This document shows positions 48,783 to 57,266 of a DNA stretch of 64,000 nucleotides, piece after piece (position 1 is the stretch's first letter; every line of letters starts with the position of its first letter). The notes under the pieces are model-generated. The model worked only from the letters and a program-made list of their open reading frames with translations, was not told the origin of the DNA and searched no databases. This DNA is from Saccharomonospora marina XMU15 (GTDB taxonomy: Bacteria; Actinomycetota; Actinomycetes; Mycobacteriales; Pseudonocardiaceae). The position numbers were made by a program, and so were the translations under genes. Location of the stretch: positions 3,460,136 through 3,524,135 of the forward strand of contig NZ_CM001439.1 of the NCBI RefSeq assembly GCF_000244955.1, given 5' to 3'.

Positions 48783-48889
48783 AGTCGTGTCAACCGGAGA
48801 GGAAGGCCTGTTGCCCGACCGGGTAACCGGCGACCGGCCGACCAGGTCCGGGGTGTACGGCACGCGAGCCAGGTCGGCGACGCGGCCGG

Positions 48890-48940
48890 GGTCATGGGTG
48901 CTCACGTCCGACCCCCAGCCGGACGTGAGCACCCGTGACC
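48890..48940. repeat. Large near-perfect palindrome in a divergent intergenic region
   Basis: The inner arms GGGTGCTCACGTCCG (48896-48910) and CGGACGTGAGCACCC (48920-48934) are perfectly complementary around a nine-base loop. The complementarity extends six more bases (48890-48895 with 48935-48940) with one T/G mismatch, giving 21-bp arms. Both flanking genes point away from it, so it is not a terminator for either. Function unknown. Confidence 0.85.
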
Positions 48941-49141
48941 ACACCGCCACTCACCACCGCCACCACCACGCCACCACCACGCCGCCGCGGCGCCCGAAGG
49001 GCCGCTCCGCAAGCTCTCGAGCGGCCCTCCAGCCGTCCTCGGTGACGTCCTCGATCACTTCCGACGTAACCCGAACTGCTCCGGTTCCGCGGCGTGCGCA
49101 GGCCGTCACACCGCCGCCCTGGCCGCCTGCCCGGCGCCGCC

Positions 49142-50572
49142 GTGCCAGAGGATGACGCGGTGCCCCGCGACAGCACCGACGACGACACCCGACCGATCCC
49201 CCGCGTGCCGCCTGAACCGGCCACGTCCGCGCGACAGCGCCGCGCCACACGGCCACCACGGGAGCCGAAGCCACCGAAGCCACCGAAGCCACAGCCACCG
49301 GAGCCGCCGCCCGGGCGACCCTCCGAACGCCACGCCCCGGCAGGGCACGGCCACGGCCACGGGCCCGTGGACCCCGCCTCCCGTCGGGTACGCACGCTGC
49401 TGCTGGCGTTGCTGTCCCCGCTGGCGCTGGCCGCGCTCGTCGGTGTGGTCGTGCTCTACCCGTGGGGTGAGCCCGCCCCGGTGGGCGGCCACTCCGTCGG
49501 TGTCCCTGTCACCGGTGACGTCACCTCGGCTCAGACAGGCCCCTGCCTGAGCCCCGGACAGGTGCAGGTCGGCGATGCACCGCCGGACGACAAGCGATGC
49601 CTCACCGTTGAGGTCACACTCACCAGCGGCCCCGGGGAGGGTGCCCGCATCAGCAAGGCGATGCCGATCGAACCCACCACCCCGCGCTTCGCCGTGGGCG
49701 ATGCGGTGGTGCTGTCCTACAGCGGCACCGCGGCACAGGCGGCGACCGACCCTGGTTCGTACCAGATCCAGGACTTCCAGCGAGGCACACCGCTGCTGCT
49801 GCTGGCGGGGCTGTTCGCACTGGCCGTGCTGGCGCTGGGCCGCAGGCAGGGGCTGGCGGCACTCGCGGCACTGGCACTGAGTTTCGCGGTGCTCGCCCTG
49901 TTCGTCCTGCCCGCCATACTCGCCGGTGAGGACCCGCTGCTGGTGGCCGTCGCCGGAGCCGGGGTCATCATGTTCGGCGCGCTGTACCTGACCCACGGCT
50001 TCTCGGCGCGTACCTCGGTCGCCGTGCTGGGCACCCTGGTCAGCCTCGCGCTGATCGGCCTGATCTCGGCCGCGTTCTCCGCGTTCACCTCGTTGACCGG
50101 CCTCGACTCCGACAGCACCACACTGATCGCGTCACTGGGCCACGACGTGGACACGCGCGGACTGCTGCTGGCCGGTGTGGTCATCGGCGCACTTGGCGTG
50201 CTGGACGACGTGACCGTCACCCAGGCCAGCGCGGTGTGGGAGCTGCGCAGGGCGAACCCGGCGCAGAGCGGGCGGGAGCTGTACGCCTCGGCGTTGCGGA
50301 TCGGTCGCGACCACGTCGGCTCGGCGGTGAACACGCTCGTGCTCGCCTACGCCGGTGCGGCGCTGCCGGTGCTGCTGGTGTCCGCGTTGTCCGGTGTCGG
50401 GCTGGGTTTCGTGCTCGGCTCGCAGGACATCGCGCAGGAGATCGTGCGCACCCTGGCGGGCAGCATCGGGATCGTGGCCTCGGTGCCGGTGACGACACTG
50501 CTGGCGACGTTCATCGCGCAGCGGGAACCGAGCCCGGAAGGTGACCCCAGCAGCCCCATCGGTGCGCAGTAG
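49142..50572 (+). CDS. YibE/F family membrane protein
   Basis: About 476 residues. A long Pro/Arg-rich cytoplasmic N-terminus includes KPPKPPKPQPPEPPPG, encoded by three 9-bp repeats at 49265-49291. A first helix (LLLALLSPLALAALVGVVVLY) is followed by an extracellular beta domain with CLSPGQVQVGDAPPDDKRCLTVEVTL. Then come at least seven helices with the YibE/F hallmarks (VLALGRRQGLAALAALALSFAVLALFVLPAILAG, GVLDDVTVTQASAVWELRRANP). Function of the family is unknown; transport is assumed. The start is uncertain: GTG 49142, an upstream ATG at 49094, or a later GTG at 49160. Confidence 0.85.
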   Translation: MPEDDAVPRDSTDDDTRPIPRVPPEPATSARQRRATRPPREPKPPKPPKPQPPEPPPGRPSERHAPAGHGHGHGPVDPASRRVRTLLLALLSPLALAALVGVVVLYPWGEPAPVGGHSVGVPVTGDVTSAQTGPCLSPGQVQVGDAPPDDKRCLTVEVTLTSGPGEGARISKAMPIEPTTPRFAVGDAVVLSYSGTAAQAATDPGSYQIQDFQRGTPLLLLAGLFALAVLALGRRQGLAALAALALSFAVLALFVLPAILAGEDPLLVAVAGAGVIMFGALYLTHGFSARTSVAVLGTLVSLALIGLISAAFSAFTSLTGLDSDSTTLIASLGHDVDTRGLLLAGVVIGALGVLDDVTVTQASAVWELRRANPAQSGRELYASALRIGRDHVGSAVNTLVLAYAGAALPVLLVSALSGVGLGFVLGSQDIAQEIVRTLAGSIGIVASVPVTTLLATFIAQREPSPEGDPSSPIGAQ

Positions 50573-50660
50573 TCACAGCCGCCCCAGGTGAGTGCCCCGA
50601 GGCGGCGGTGAGGGCGCGATTGGGGTACGAAGTTGGCCGGACATCGAGCCAGGAGGGGTC

Positions 50661-50945
50661 ATGCACGGCTCAGCGTTGACACACCCGCGCACCGCTCTCG
50701 CCGCCGCCCGCCGAGCGGGCTGTTCCGTTCGCTCGGCGGTCGCGGCACTGCCGAGGATCGCCACGCTGCTCGGCGAACTCACCGAGACCGGGAGGCAACT
50801 GGAACGCCTCAGCACGTTCGCCGCCGCGGAACTACCCGAGATCGTCCACCAGCTGGAGGGTATGCGGCAGCAACTGAGTGCCATCGAGCGGCGGCTCGAC
50901 GCGGCGGCCGTCACCGTTACTCAAGGGTCGCGACGAACCGGCTGA
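50661..50945 (+). CDS. Small helical (coiled-coil) protein
   Basis: 94 residues, no membrane segment. A basic Ala-rich start (LTHPRTALAAARRAGCSVRSAVAALPRIATLL) is followed by a heptad-like helix (GELTETGRQLERLSTFAAAELPEIVHQLEGMRQQLSAIERRLDAAAVTV). ATG 50661 is preceded by AGGAGGGG at ideal spacing. It resembles small phasin-like or ribulose-phosphate-unrelated helical proteins; no family is assigned. Its 3' end overlaps the convergent PH-domain gene by 29 bp. Confidence 0.7.
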   Translation: MHGSALTHPRTALAAARRAGCSVRSAVAALPRIATLLGELTETGRQLERLSTFAAAELPEIVHQLEGMRQQLSAIERRLDAAAVTVTQGSRRTG

Positions 50946-51588
50946 CCGCGTCCATGCTGAACCGCTGCGCCAGCTTTCCGGCCGGTGCGGCGCAGGCAAG
51001 CCGGTACAGCGGCCGGTCCGCGGCGGCGTCGCCGCGCGCCTCCGCGCGCAACTGTGCCACCAGCAACTGCGAGAACACGATCCCGTTGGCGTCGGTGTTG
51101 TTCACCACGGCGTCGGCGAGTCCGCGCAGCGCGAGTATGCCCAGTTCCCGCCCCCCGGTACCCGCGTAGACAGCGAGGTCGATCTTGACGGCGGGGCCAC
51201 GCCCACCCGAGTTCACCAGCAGGCTCACCGTGCGCGTGCCGCGCACGTCGGTGACGAGCAGGTCGATCGCCGAGGCGGTGACCAGGTCGACGCGCCGCGT
51301 GCGGAAGGTCCGCACCAGCACGGCGTCGCCCTCCAGCCAGAGCTGCCGCCGCGAGTTGTACGCCACCAGGTACAGCAGTGGCAGCGCCACGACAGCGGCC
51401 ACCGCGAGGCCGACGAACTGCCCGCCGAGCAGGCCGGCCACCCCTCCGAAGGCCGCGCCGAAGAGCGCCACACCGACGAGTCCGGAGATCGCCCTGCGAC
51501 GCCGCAGCCTGGGGTCGTCGCCGTAGAGCGCGATCCGCTCCGGCCGCGGCGAGGGAGACGGCTGCGCAGGCCGCGGCTCACCGGTCAT
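50917..51588 (-). CDS. Membrane protein with PH-like domain
   Basis: 223 residues. A Pro-rich N-terminus and basic RLRRRR precede two transmembrane helices (AISGLVGVALFGAAFGGVAGLLG; FVGLAVAAVVALPLLYLVAY). After NSRRQLWLEGDAVLVRTFRTRRVDL the C-terminal part is a beta-rich PH-like domain (TRTVSLLVNSGGRGPAVKIDLAVYAGTGGRELGILALRGLADAV). Conserved in actinobacteria, function unknown. It overlaps a tiny upstream frame (51578-51685) by 11 bp. Confidence 0.8.
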   Translation of the reverse strand: MTGEPRPAQPSPSPRPERIALYGDDPRLRRRRAISGLVGVALFGAAFGGVAGLLGGQFVGLAVAAVVALPLLYLVAYNSRRQLWLEGDAVLVRTFRTRRVDLVTASAIDLLVTDVRGTRTVSLLVNSGGRGPAVKIDLAVYAGTGGRELGILALRGLADAVVNNTDANGIVFSQLLVAQLRAEARGDAAADRPLYRLACAAPAGKLAQRFSMDAVSRFVATLE

Positions 51589-51685
51589 CGCGACCCCCGG
51601 TCGCGGTCGAGTTCGCCTGCCGCCCGGCGCCCGGCAGCAGGCGGTCCTGTCGCCACACGCCGAAACCGAACCCGACGACGAGCAC
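51578..51685 (-). CDS. Possible 35-residue small protein with strong ribosome-binding site
   Basis: GTG 51685 preceded by AGGAGG (51690-51695) opens a 35-codon frame. It has a hydrophobic start (VLVVGFGFGVW), a hydrophilic tail (RQDRLLPGAGRQANSTATGGRDDR), and ends 11 bp inside the PH-domain gene. It could be a small membrane peptide or a leader coupling translation of the PH gene. The spacing of four bases is short, and conservation is unknown. Confidence 0.4.
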   Translation of the reverse strand: MLVVGFGFGVWRQDRLLPGAGRQANSTATGGRDDR

Positions 51686-51808
51686 GAAACCTCCTACTGG
51701 CGAATGGGTGCGGACCAGCCTAGCGGCCCCTGTACGGGGTTCTCACAGACAGTGCCCATAGACTGCCGCCACGGCAGCGGGTCCGTCGAGACAATTGCGG
51801 GAGGGCAG

Positions 51809-52657
51809 GTGGCGACCAACCAGCAGCGCCGGGAGGCCGCGAAGCGCAAGCTGGAGCGGCAGCTGGCACGCAGGGCCGAACGGGCAAGGCGGCGCAGGAT
51901 CATCGGGGTCGGCGTCACCGTGGGTGCCGTGGTGGTCGTCGCCGGGCTGGTGCTGATCCTGGTGACGCGTGGTGACGACAACGCGCAGGCCAACGCACCG
52001 TCACCGAGTTCGCCCGCCACCCAGGACATCGACATCCCGACGCAGCGCGTCGCCGCGCCGAAACGGCCGCAGCCGCTGCCCGACCCGACAACGTGCGACT
52101 ACCCCTCCTCCGGGGAGGCAGCCAAGCCGGTCGACAAGCCGAAGGGCAAGGCGGTGCCGTCGAAGGGCACGGTCAGGGTGACGCTGAAGAGCACGGCGGG
52201 CGACATCCCGCTCGAGCTCGACAGGGCGCTGGCACCGTGCACCGTCAACAGCTTCGTCAGCCTGTCGGAGCAGGGCTACTACACCGACAGCACCTGCCAC
52301 CGCATCGGCACACAGGGCCTGCAGATGCTGCAGTGCGGCGACCCGACGGGCTCCGGCGGCGGCGGACCCGGCTACACCGTCCCCGACGAACTGTTCGAAG
52401 GGCTCAGCTACGGCCGCGGCATCCTGGCCATGGCCAACACCGGCGCCCCGAACACCGGCGGCGGCCAGTTCTTCATGGTGTACGGCGACGCCGCGCTCTC
52501 CCCGGACTACACGGTGTTCGGCACCATCACCGACGAGGGCCTGAAGGTGATCGACAAGGTCGCTCGCGCCGGTCACGACGGCAGCTTCGACCCGCAGCCG
52601 GGCGGCGGCAAGCCCAACACGGACGTGACGTTCACCGACGTCGTCGTGGAATCCTGA
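51809..52657 (+). CDS. Membrane-anchored cyclophilin-type peptidyl-prolyl isomerase
   Basis: 282 residues. A basic coiled N-terminus (ATNQQRREAAKRKLERQLARRAERARRRR), one helix (IIGVGVTVGAVVVVAGLVLILV) and a Pro-rich linker lead to an extracytoplasmic cyclophilin domain. The domain signature is present (GYYTDSTCHRIGTQGLQMLQCGDPTGSGGGGPGY, ILAMANTGAPNTGGGQFFM). It catalyses proline isomerisation in secreted proteins. GTG 51809 follows GGGAGGG; an ATG at 51704 lies upstream of the likely promoter. TAGACT at 51759-51764 is a possible -10. Its neighbour relA matches mycobacteria (Rv2582-Rv2583c). Confidence 0.92.
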   Translation: MATNQQRREAAKRKLERQLARRAERARRRRIIGVGVTVGAVVVVAGLVLILVTRGDDNAQANAPSPSSPATQDIDIPTQRVAAPKRPQPLPDPTTCDYPSSGEAAKPVDKPKGKAVPSKGTVRVTLKSTAGDIPLELDRALAPCTVNSFVSLSEQGYYTDSTCHRIGTQGLQMLQCGDPTGSGGGGPGYTVPDELFEGLSYGRGILAMANTGAPNTGGGQFFMVYGDAALSPDYTVFGTITDEGLKVIDKVARAGHDGSFDPQPGGGKPNTDVTFTDVVVES

Positions 52658-52663
52658 CGGTCG

Positions 52664-53455
52664 GTGCACCTCGCCCACCTCAACGGCTCGCCTGCGGCGC
52701 CGCAACGCCTCGCGGTGCTGCTGGCGGGCAACTACGGCCACTTCACGTCGATGCTGGTGCGCGACGGCCGCGTCCGGGGCCTCGGTGCGCACCTGGACCG
52801 GCTCGCGCACGGCAACCGGGTGCTGTTCGGCGCCGACCTCGACATCGACCTCGTCCGTGACTACCTGCGGCGGGCGATCACGGCGGAGGGCGGACCGGCC
52901 GGTGCCGTGACCGCGCGAGTGGCGGTGCTCGGGGATCCGGCGGGAACCGCCGCCACGGACGTGCTCGTGACGCTCAGGCCACCGGGCGCGGCGAGGGCCA
53001 CCGCGGTGCGGCTGCGGTCGGTGCACCACGAACGGACGCTTCCCGAGATCAAGCACATGGGCACCTTCGACCTGCACCACCACGCCAGGCAGGCCAGGCT
53101 GGCAGGCTTCGACGACGCGCTGTTCGTGACCTCGCGCGGGCACGTGTCGGAGACGTCGATCCGCAACATCGGGTTCCTCGACGGCAACACGGTTGTGTGG
53201 CCGCAAGCGCCCGCGCTGGCCGGGGTCACCCAGCGGCTGCTCACCGAGGCGCTTGCCCGGCGCGGCGTGACCACCCGGACCCGGCCGGTGCCGCTGCCGG
53301 AGGTGGCGAGCATGCGCGGGGCATTCCTGTGCAACGCGGGCAACCCGGTCCTGCCCGTCGCGGGCATCGACGACATGGCGTTCCCGTCCGAGGACACCGT
53401 CGCCACGGCGATGCTGACCGAGGCCCACGACTCTGTGCCCTACGAAGCAGTTTGA
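52664..53455 (+). CDS. Class IV aminotransferase (ADC lyase/BCAT fold)
   Basis: 263 residues of the fold-type IV PLP family. The PLP lysine is in LPEIKHMGTFD and the cofactor-binding Glu in GHVSETSIRNIGFLDG. The small N-terminal domain begins HLNGSPAAPQRL and contains GNYGHFTSMLVRDGRVRGLGAHLDRL. 4-Amino-4-deoxychorismate lyase, branched-chain or D-amino acid aminotransferase activity are all possible; the ADC lyase-like KHMG segment slightly favours folate synthesis. GTG 52664 lies seven bases after the cyclophilin stop. Confidence 0.82.
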   Translation: MHLAHLNGSPAAPQRLAVLLAGNYGHFTSMLVRDGRVRGLGAHLDRLAHGNRVLFGADLDIDLVRDYLRRAITAEGGPAGAVTARVAVLGDPAGTAATDVLVTLRPPGAARATAVRLRSVHHERTLPEIKHMGTFDLHHHARQARLAGFDDALFVTSRGHVSETSIRNIGFLDGNTVVWPQAPALAGVTQRLLTEALARRGVTTRTRPVPLPEVASMRGAFLCNAGNPVLPVAGIDDMAFPSEDTVATAMLTEAHDSVPYEAV

Positions 53456-53461
53456 TGCCGC

Positions 53462-54241
53462 TCAGCGGTAGGTGAAGCGGGGCGGGCGTCGCTGCAGGAA
53501 CGCGGCGACGCCCTCGGCGTAGTCCGCTCCGTGGACGGCTTCACGCCGGATGCGTTCCACCTCGGCGTCGCTTTCCTGCTGCCCGGCGAGGATCTTCTCG
53601 ATGATGCGGTTCATGCCCCTGATCGAGGCTTGCGAACGCGAGCACAGCGTGCGAACGAACTCCATGGTGGCCGTCTGGAGTTCCTCGGGGGCGAACACGT
53701 CGTTGACCAGACCGATTTCCCTTGCTCTGGTGGCGTCCACGAGTTGCCCTGACAGCAGGAAGTATCGCGCGTTGGCGGGGCCGACCAGCGCGACGAGCGC
53801 GCGGGTCGAGGTGAAGTCGTAGACGATGCCGAGCTTGGCCGGGGTGATACCGAACCTGGCACCGTGCTCGGCGAAGCGGAAATCGCTGGCCACGCTGAGC
53901 TGGCAGCCGCCACCGATGCAGTTTCCCCTGATCATCGCGACGCTGGGCTTGCGCATCCCCGACAGCGCCCGCACCGCGCCCTCGACCGCCTTGTCGTAGG
54001 CCGCGGCACCTTCCGCCGTCGACCGCAGGTCGGCGAACTCGCCGATGTCGGCGCCCGCGGAGAAGTCGCCGCCCGCGCCCGTCAGCAGCAACACCTTCAC
54101 GCGCGCGTCGGCCTCGACGTCGGCGATGATCTCGGGGATGGCCGACCACATGCTGTAGCTGACGGCGTTCTTCTTGCCCGGTCGCGCGAGGGTGAGCGTG
54201 GCGACCTCGCCGCTTCGGTCGAACTCGATCCCGTCGGTCAT
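53462..54241 (-). CDS. Enoyl-CoA hydratase/isomerase family protein
   Basis: A 259-residue crotonase-fold protein. The oxyanion-hole segments are VLLLTGAGGDFSAGADIGEFADLRS and VAMIRGNCIGGGCQLSVASDFRFAE. The ADIGEF and ARFGITPAKLGIVYDFTSTRAL regions are typical. The catalytic Glu pair of true hydratases is not clearly in place, so isomerase or another activity is possible. It converges on the aminotransferase gene with six bases between and lies 30 bp downstream of relA. Confidence 0.9.
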   Translation of the reverse strand: MTDGIEFDRSGEVATLTLARPGKKNAVSYSMWSAIPEIIADVEADARVKVLLLTGAGGDFSAGADIGEFADLRSTAEGAAAYDKAVEGAVRALSGMRKPSVAMIRGNCIGGGCQLSVASDFRFAEHGARFGITPAKLGIVYDFTSTRALVALVGPANARYFLLSGQLVDATRAREIGLVNDVFAPEELQTATMEFVRTLCSRSQASIRGMNRIIEKILAGQQESDAEVERIRREAVHGADYAEGVAAFLQRRPPRFTYR

Positions 54242-54271
54242 GATCGCCCACCCTAGCGGCGCGCGACGGGC

Positions 54272-56617
54272 TCAAGCGGCGGAGGTGACCCGGTACACGT
54301 CGTAGACACCTTCGACGTTGCGCACCACCTTGAGCACGTGGCCGAGGTGTTTGGGGTCGCCCATCTCGAAGCTGAACCGGCTGACGGCAACCCGGTCGCG
54401 CGAGGTGGTCACCGACGCAGACAAGATGTTCACCCGCTCGTCGGCGAGCACCTTGGTGATGTCGGACAGCAGCCGGTGCCGGTCCAGCGCCTCCACCTGG
54501 ATCGCGACCAGGAACACCGACGACTCCGACGGCGCCCACTCCACCTCCACCAGGCGCTCGGGCTGCCGGTGCAGGTCCTCGGCGTTGGTGCAGTCGGTGC
54601 GGTGCACGCTCACCCCGCCACCGCGGGTGACGAAGCCCAGGATCTCGTCGCCGGGGACCGGGGTGCAGCAGCGCGCCAGCTTCGTCCAGATGTCGCTGTG
54701 GCCCTTGACGACGACGCCGACGTCGCCGGAGCCGCGCCTGCGGGTGACCGTGGAGGGGGTGGCTCGCTCGGCGAGTTCCTCCTCGGCCTCCTCGACACCG
54801 CCGATCAGCGCCACCAGCCGCTGCACGACGTGTTTGGCGCTGGTGTGGGCCTCACCGACCGCCGCGTACAGCGAGCTGATGTCGGGATGGCGGAGTTCCT
54901 TGGCCACCGCCCCCATCGAGTCGGCGGACACCAGCCGCTGCAGCGGCAGCCCGACCTTGCGGACCTCCTTGGTGATCGCCTCCTTGCCCGCCTCGATCGC
55001 CTCGTCGCGGCGCTCCTTGGCGAACCACTGCCGGATCTTGGCGCGCGCCTTCGGTGAACCGGCGAAGGACAACCAGTCGCGGCTGGGACCGGCGCCCTCG
55101 GCCTTGGAGGTGAAGATCTCGACGACCTCACCGTTCTCCAGCTTGCGCTCCAGCGCCACGAGCCTGCCGTTGACGCGGGCGCCGATGCAGCGGTGTCCCA
55201 CCTCGGTGTGCACCGCGTACGCGAAGTCCACCGGTGTCGACCCCACCGGCAGCGTCACCACGTCACCCTTGGGTGTGAAGACGAAGATCTCCCTGGTCGC
55301 CAGGTCGTAGCGCAACGACTCGAGGAACTCGCCGGGGTCGGCCGCTTCCCGCTGCCAGTCGAGCAGTTGCCGCATCCACGCCATCTCGTCGATGTCGACG
55401 GCGTTGGCGGGGTTGTGCCCGTGGGTGCCCCGGCTTTCCTTGTACCGCCAGTGCGCCGCGATCCCGTACTCGGCGGTGCGGTGCATCTCGTGGGTTCGGA
55501 TCTGCACCTCGAGCGGTTTGCCGTCCGGACCGATGACCGTGGTGTGCAGCGACTGGTACACGCCGAACCTGGGCTGTGCGATGTAGTCCTTGAACCTGCC
55601 CGGCATCGGCTGCCACAGCGCGTGCACGACCCCCATGGCCGCGTAGCAGTCGCGGACGTCCTCCACGAGGATGCGCACACCCACCAGGTCGTGGATGTCG
55701 TCGAGGTCGCGGCCGCGCACGATCATCTTCTGGTGGATCGAGTAGTAGTGCTTGGGCCTGCCCTCCACCTTCGCGTTGATCCGTGAGGACTCCAGTTGCT
55801 TGGTGAGCTCGCCGATCACCCACCGCAGGTAGGTGTCGCGAGACGGCGCCCGGTCGGCGACGAGCCGTACGATCTCGTCGTACTTCTTCGGCTGCAGGAT
55901 CGCGAACGCGAGATCCTCCAATTCCCACTTCACCGTCGCCATGCCGAGGCGGTGAGCGAGCGGGGCGAGCACCTCCAGCGTCTCCTTGGCCTTGCGGGCC
56001 TGCTTCTCCGGTGGCAGGAACCGCATGGTGCGCATGTTGTGCAGCCGGTCGGCCAGCTTGATGACCAGCACTCTCGGGTCGCGGGCCATCGCGATGACCA
56101 TCTTGCGGATGGTCTCGGCCTCGGCCGCGGTGCCCAGCTTCACCTTGTCCAGCTTGGTGACACCGTCCACGAGCTGCGCGACCTTCTCGCCGAAGTCGCT
56201 GCCGAGCCGCTCCAGCGAGTAGCCGGTGTCCTCCACCGTGTCGTGCAGCAGCGCCGCGACCAACGTGGTGGTGTCCATGCCCAGCTCGGCGAGGATCGTC
56301 GCCACGGCGAGCGGGTGGGTGATGTAGGGGTCGCCGGACTTGCGCCGCTGGTGGCGGTGCAGTTCCTCCGCCACGTCGTAGGCGCGCTGCAACAGCGCCA
56401 TGTCCGCACCGGGATGCAGCTCACGATGGATCGCGGCCAGCGGTTCGAGCACCTGTTTGACCGAGGCGGGCCGCTGCGCGGTGATCCGGCGGGCAAGCCG
56501 CGCCCGCACCCGTCGGGTGGCCGACGGCGCCCGGGTGATGGCACCGGACTGGCCGGCTCGCGCGGGCGCGTCGGCGTCAGCCCGGGCTGTGACCACGGAA
56601 TCGAGTTCCTGGCTCAC
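54272..56617 (-). CDS. relA: Bifunctional (p)ppGpp synthetase/hydrolase (Rel)
   Basis: A 781-residue long Rel/SpoT homologue that makes and degrades the stringent-response alarmone. The hydrolase domain is intact with [24 protein letters not shown] (HD) and [12 protein letters not shown]. The synthetase domain has [34 protein letters not shown] and the [21 protein letters not shown] motif. TGS ([19 protein letters not shown]), conserved-cysteine ([14 protein letters not shown]) and C-terminal ACT domains follow. The start is GTG 56617 ([14 protein letters not shown]) behind GGAGGT; the frame stays open upstream without homology. Confidence 0.96.
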   Translation of the reverse strand: MSQELDSVVTARADADAPARAGQSGAITRAPSATRRVRARLARRITAQRPASVKQVLEPLAAIHRELHPGADMALLQRAYDVAEELHRHQRRKSGDPYITHPLAVATILAELGMDTTTLVAALLHDTVEDTGYSLERLGSDFGEKVAQLVDGVTKLDKVKLGTAAEAETIRKMVIAMARDPRVLVIKLADRLHNMRTMRFLPPEKQARKAKETLEVLAPLAHRLGMATVKWELEDLAFAILQPKKYDEIVRLVADRAPSRDTYLRWVIGELTKQLESSRINAKVEGRPKHYYSIHQKMIVRGRDLDDIHDLVGVRILVEDVRDCYAAMGVVHALWQPMPGRFKDYIAQPRFGVYQSLHTTVIGPDGKPLEVQIRTHEMHRTAEYGIAAHWRYKESRGTHGHNPANAVDIDEMAWMRQLLDWQREAADPGEFLESLRYDLATREIFVFTPKGDVVTLPVGSTPVDFAYAVHTEVGHRCIGARVNGRLVALERKLENGEVVEIFTSKAEGAGPSRDWLSFAGSPKARAKIRQWFAKERRDEAIEAGKEAITKEVRKVGLPLQRLVSADSMGAVAKELRHPDISSLYAAVGEAHTSAKHVVQRLVALIGGVEEAEEELAERATPSTVTRRRGSGDVGVVVKGHSDIWTKLARCCTPVPGDEILGFVTRGGGVSVHRTDCTNAEDLHRQPERLVEVEWAPSESSVFLVAIQVEALDRHRLLSDITKVLADERVNILSASVTTSRDRVAVSRFSFEMGDPKHLGHVLKVVRNVEGVYDVYRVTSAA

Positions 56618-56738
56618 CCGCACCTCCAGCTCCTCGCGCGGTTCTCGACACCAAGCGTAACGCGAGGGCGGGCCGATCAATGCCCGCGGGCGCCCGAACG
56701 GTGGTTCCGACGCGTGGAACGTGACCGCGACGTTGTGG

Positions 56739-57266
56739 TCACACCGTGCGCAGTGCGTGCACGGGCAGGCCCGGCAGCCGCTTCCTCGCACCGAGATCGG
56801 CGAGTTCGAGCACCACGGAGACACCGGTGATCACCGCGCCCGCGCTGCGCACCAGTTCCGCCGTGGCGGCCACGGTGCCACCGGTGGCCAACACGTCGTC
56901 GACGATGGCCACCCGCTGGCCTTCGCGCACCGAGCCGACGGGCAGTTCCAGCGTGGCCTGCCCGTACTCCAGCGCGTAGTCGACGCGGCCTGCCACGTTC
57001 GGTAGCTTGCCGGGCTTGCGCACCAGCGCGACCCCGAGCCGCCTGGCGTAGCCGAGCGCGGCGGCGAGCACGAACCCGCGCGCCTCGACGGCGACCAGCC
57101 TGTCCACGTCGTGGCCGACGGCCGCACCGAGCGCGTCGATCACCGCGGCGAACGCCTCGGCGTCGCCGAACAGCGGGGTGAGATCGCGAAACAGCACACC
57201 GGGTTCGGGGAAGTCGGGTATCTCCGCGATGAGGTCGAGCGCGGCGTCGAGGGTGGAAGCCGTCAC
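56739..57266 (-). CDS. apt: Adenine phosphoribosyltransferase
   Basis: Salvages adenine to AMP. The 175-residue protein has the N-terminal [22 protein letters not shown], the [29 protein letters not shown] region and the PRPP loop [21 protein letters not shown]. It lies between secF and relA as in mycobacteria. GTG 57266 overlaps the secF stop (GTGA). Confidence 0.96.
   Translation of the reverse strand: MTASTLDAALDLIAEIPDFPEPGVLFRDLTPLFGDAEAFAAVIDALGAAVGHDVDRLVAVEARGFVLAAALGYARRLGVALVRKPGKLPNVAGRVDYALEYGQATLELPVGSVREGQRVAIVDDVLATGGTVAATAELVRSAGAVITGVSVVLELADLGARKRLPGLPVHALRTV

Larger units (their letters stand above)
48758..49141. other. Divergent intergenic region between the radical SAM and YibE/F genes (384 bp)
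   Basis: Holds the LexA box (48767-48782) with its promoter and the 51-bp palindrome (48890-48940). The rest, 48941-49141, has open frames but no ribosome-binding site, motif or consistent protein signature, so no gene is called. Confidence 0.6.

Noticed and set aside
48892-49395. Minus-strand frames covering the palindrome and the start of the YibE/F gene
   Set aside because: Gly/Val-rich low-complexity translations without ribosome-binding sites or family features; antisense of the Pro-rich YibE/F N-terminus.
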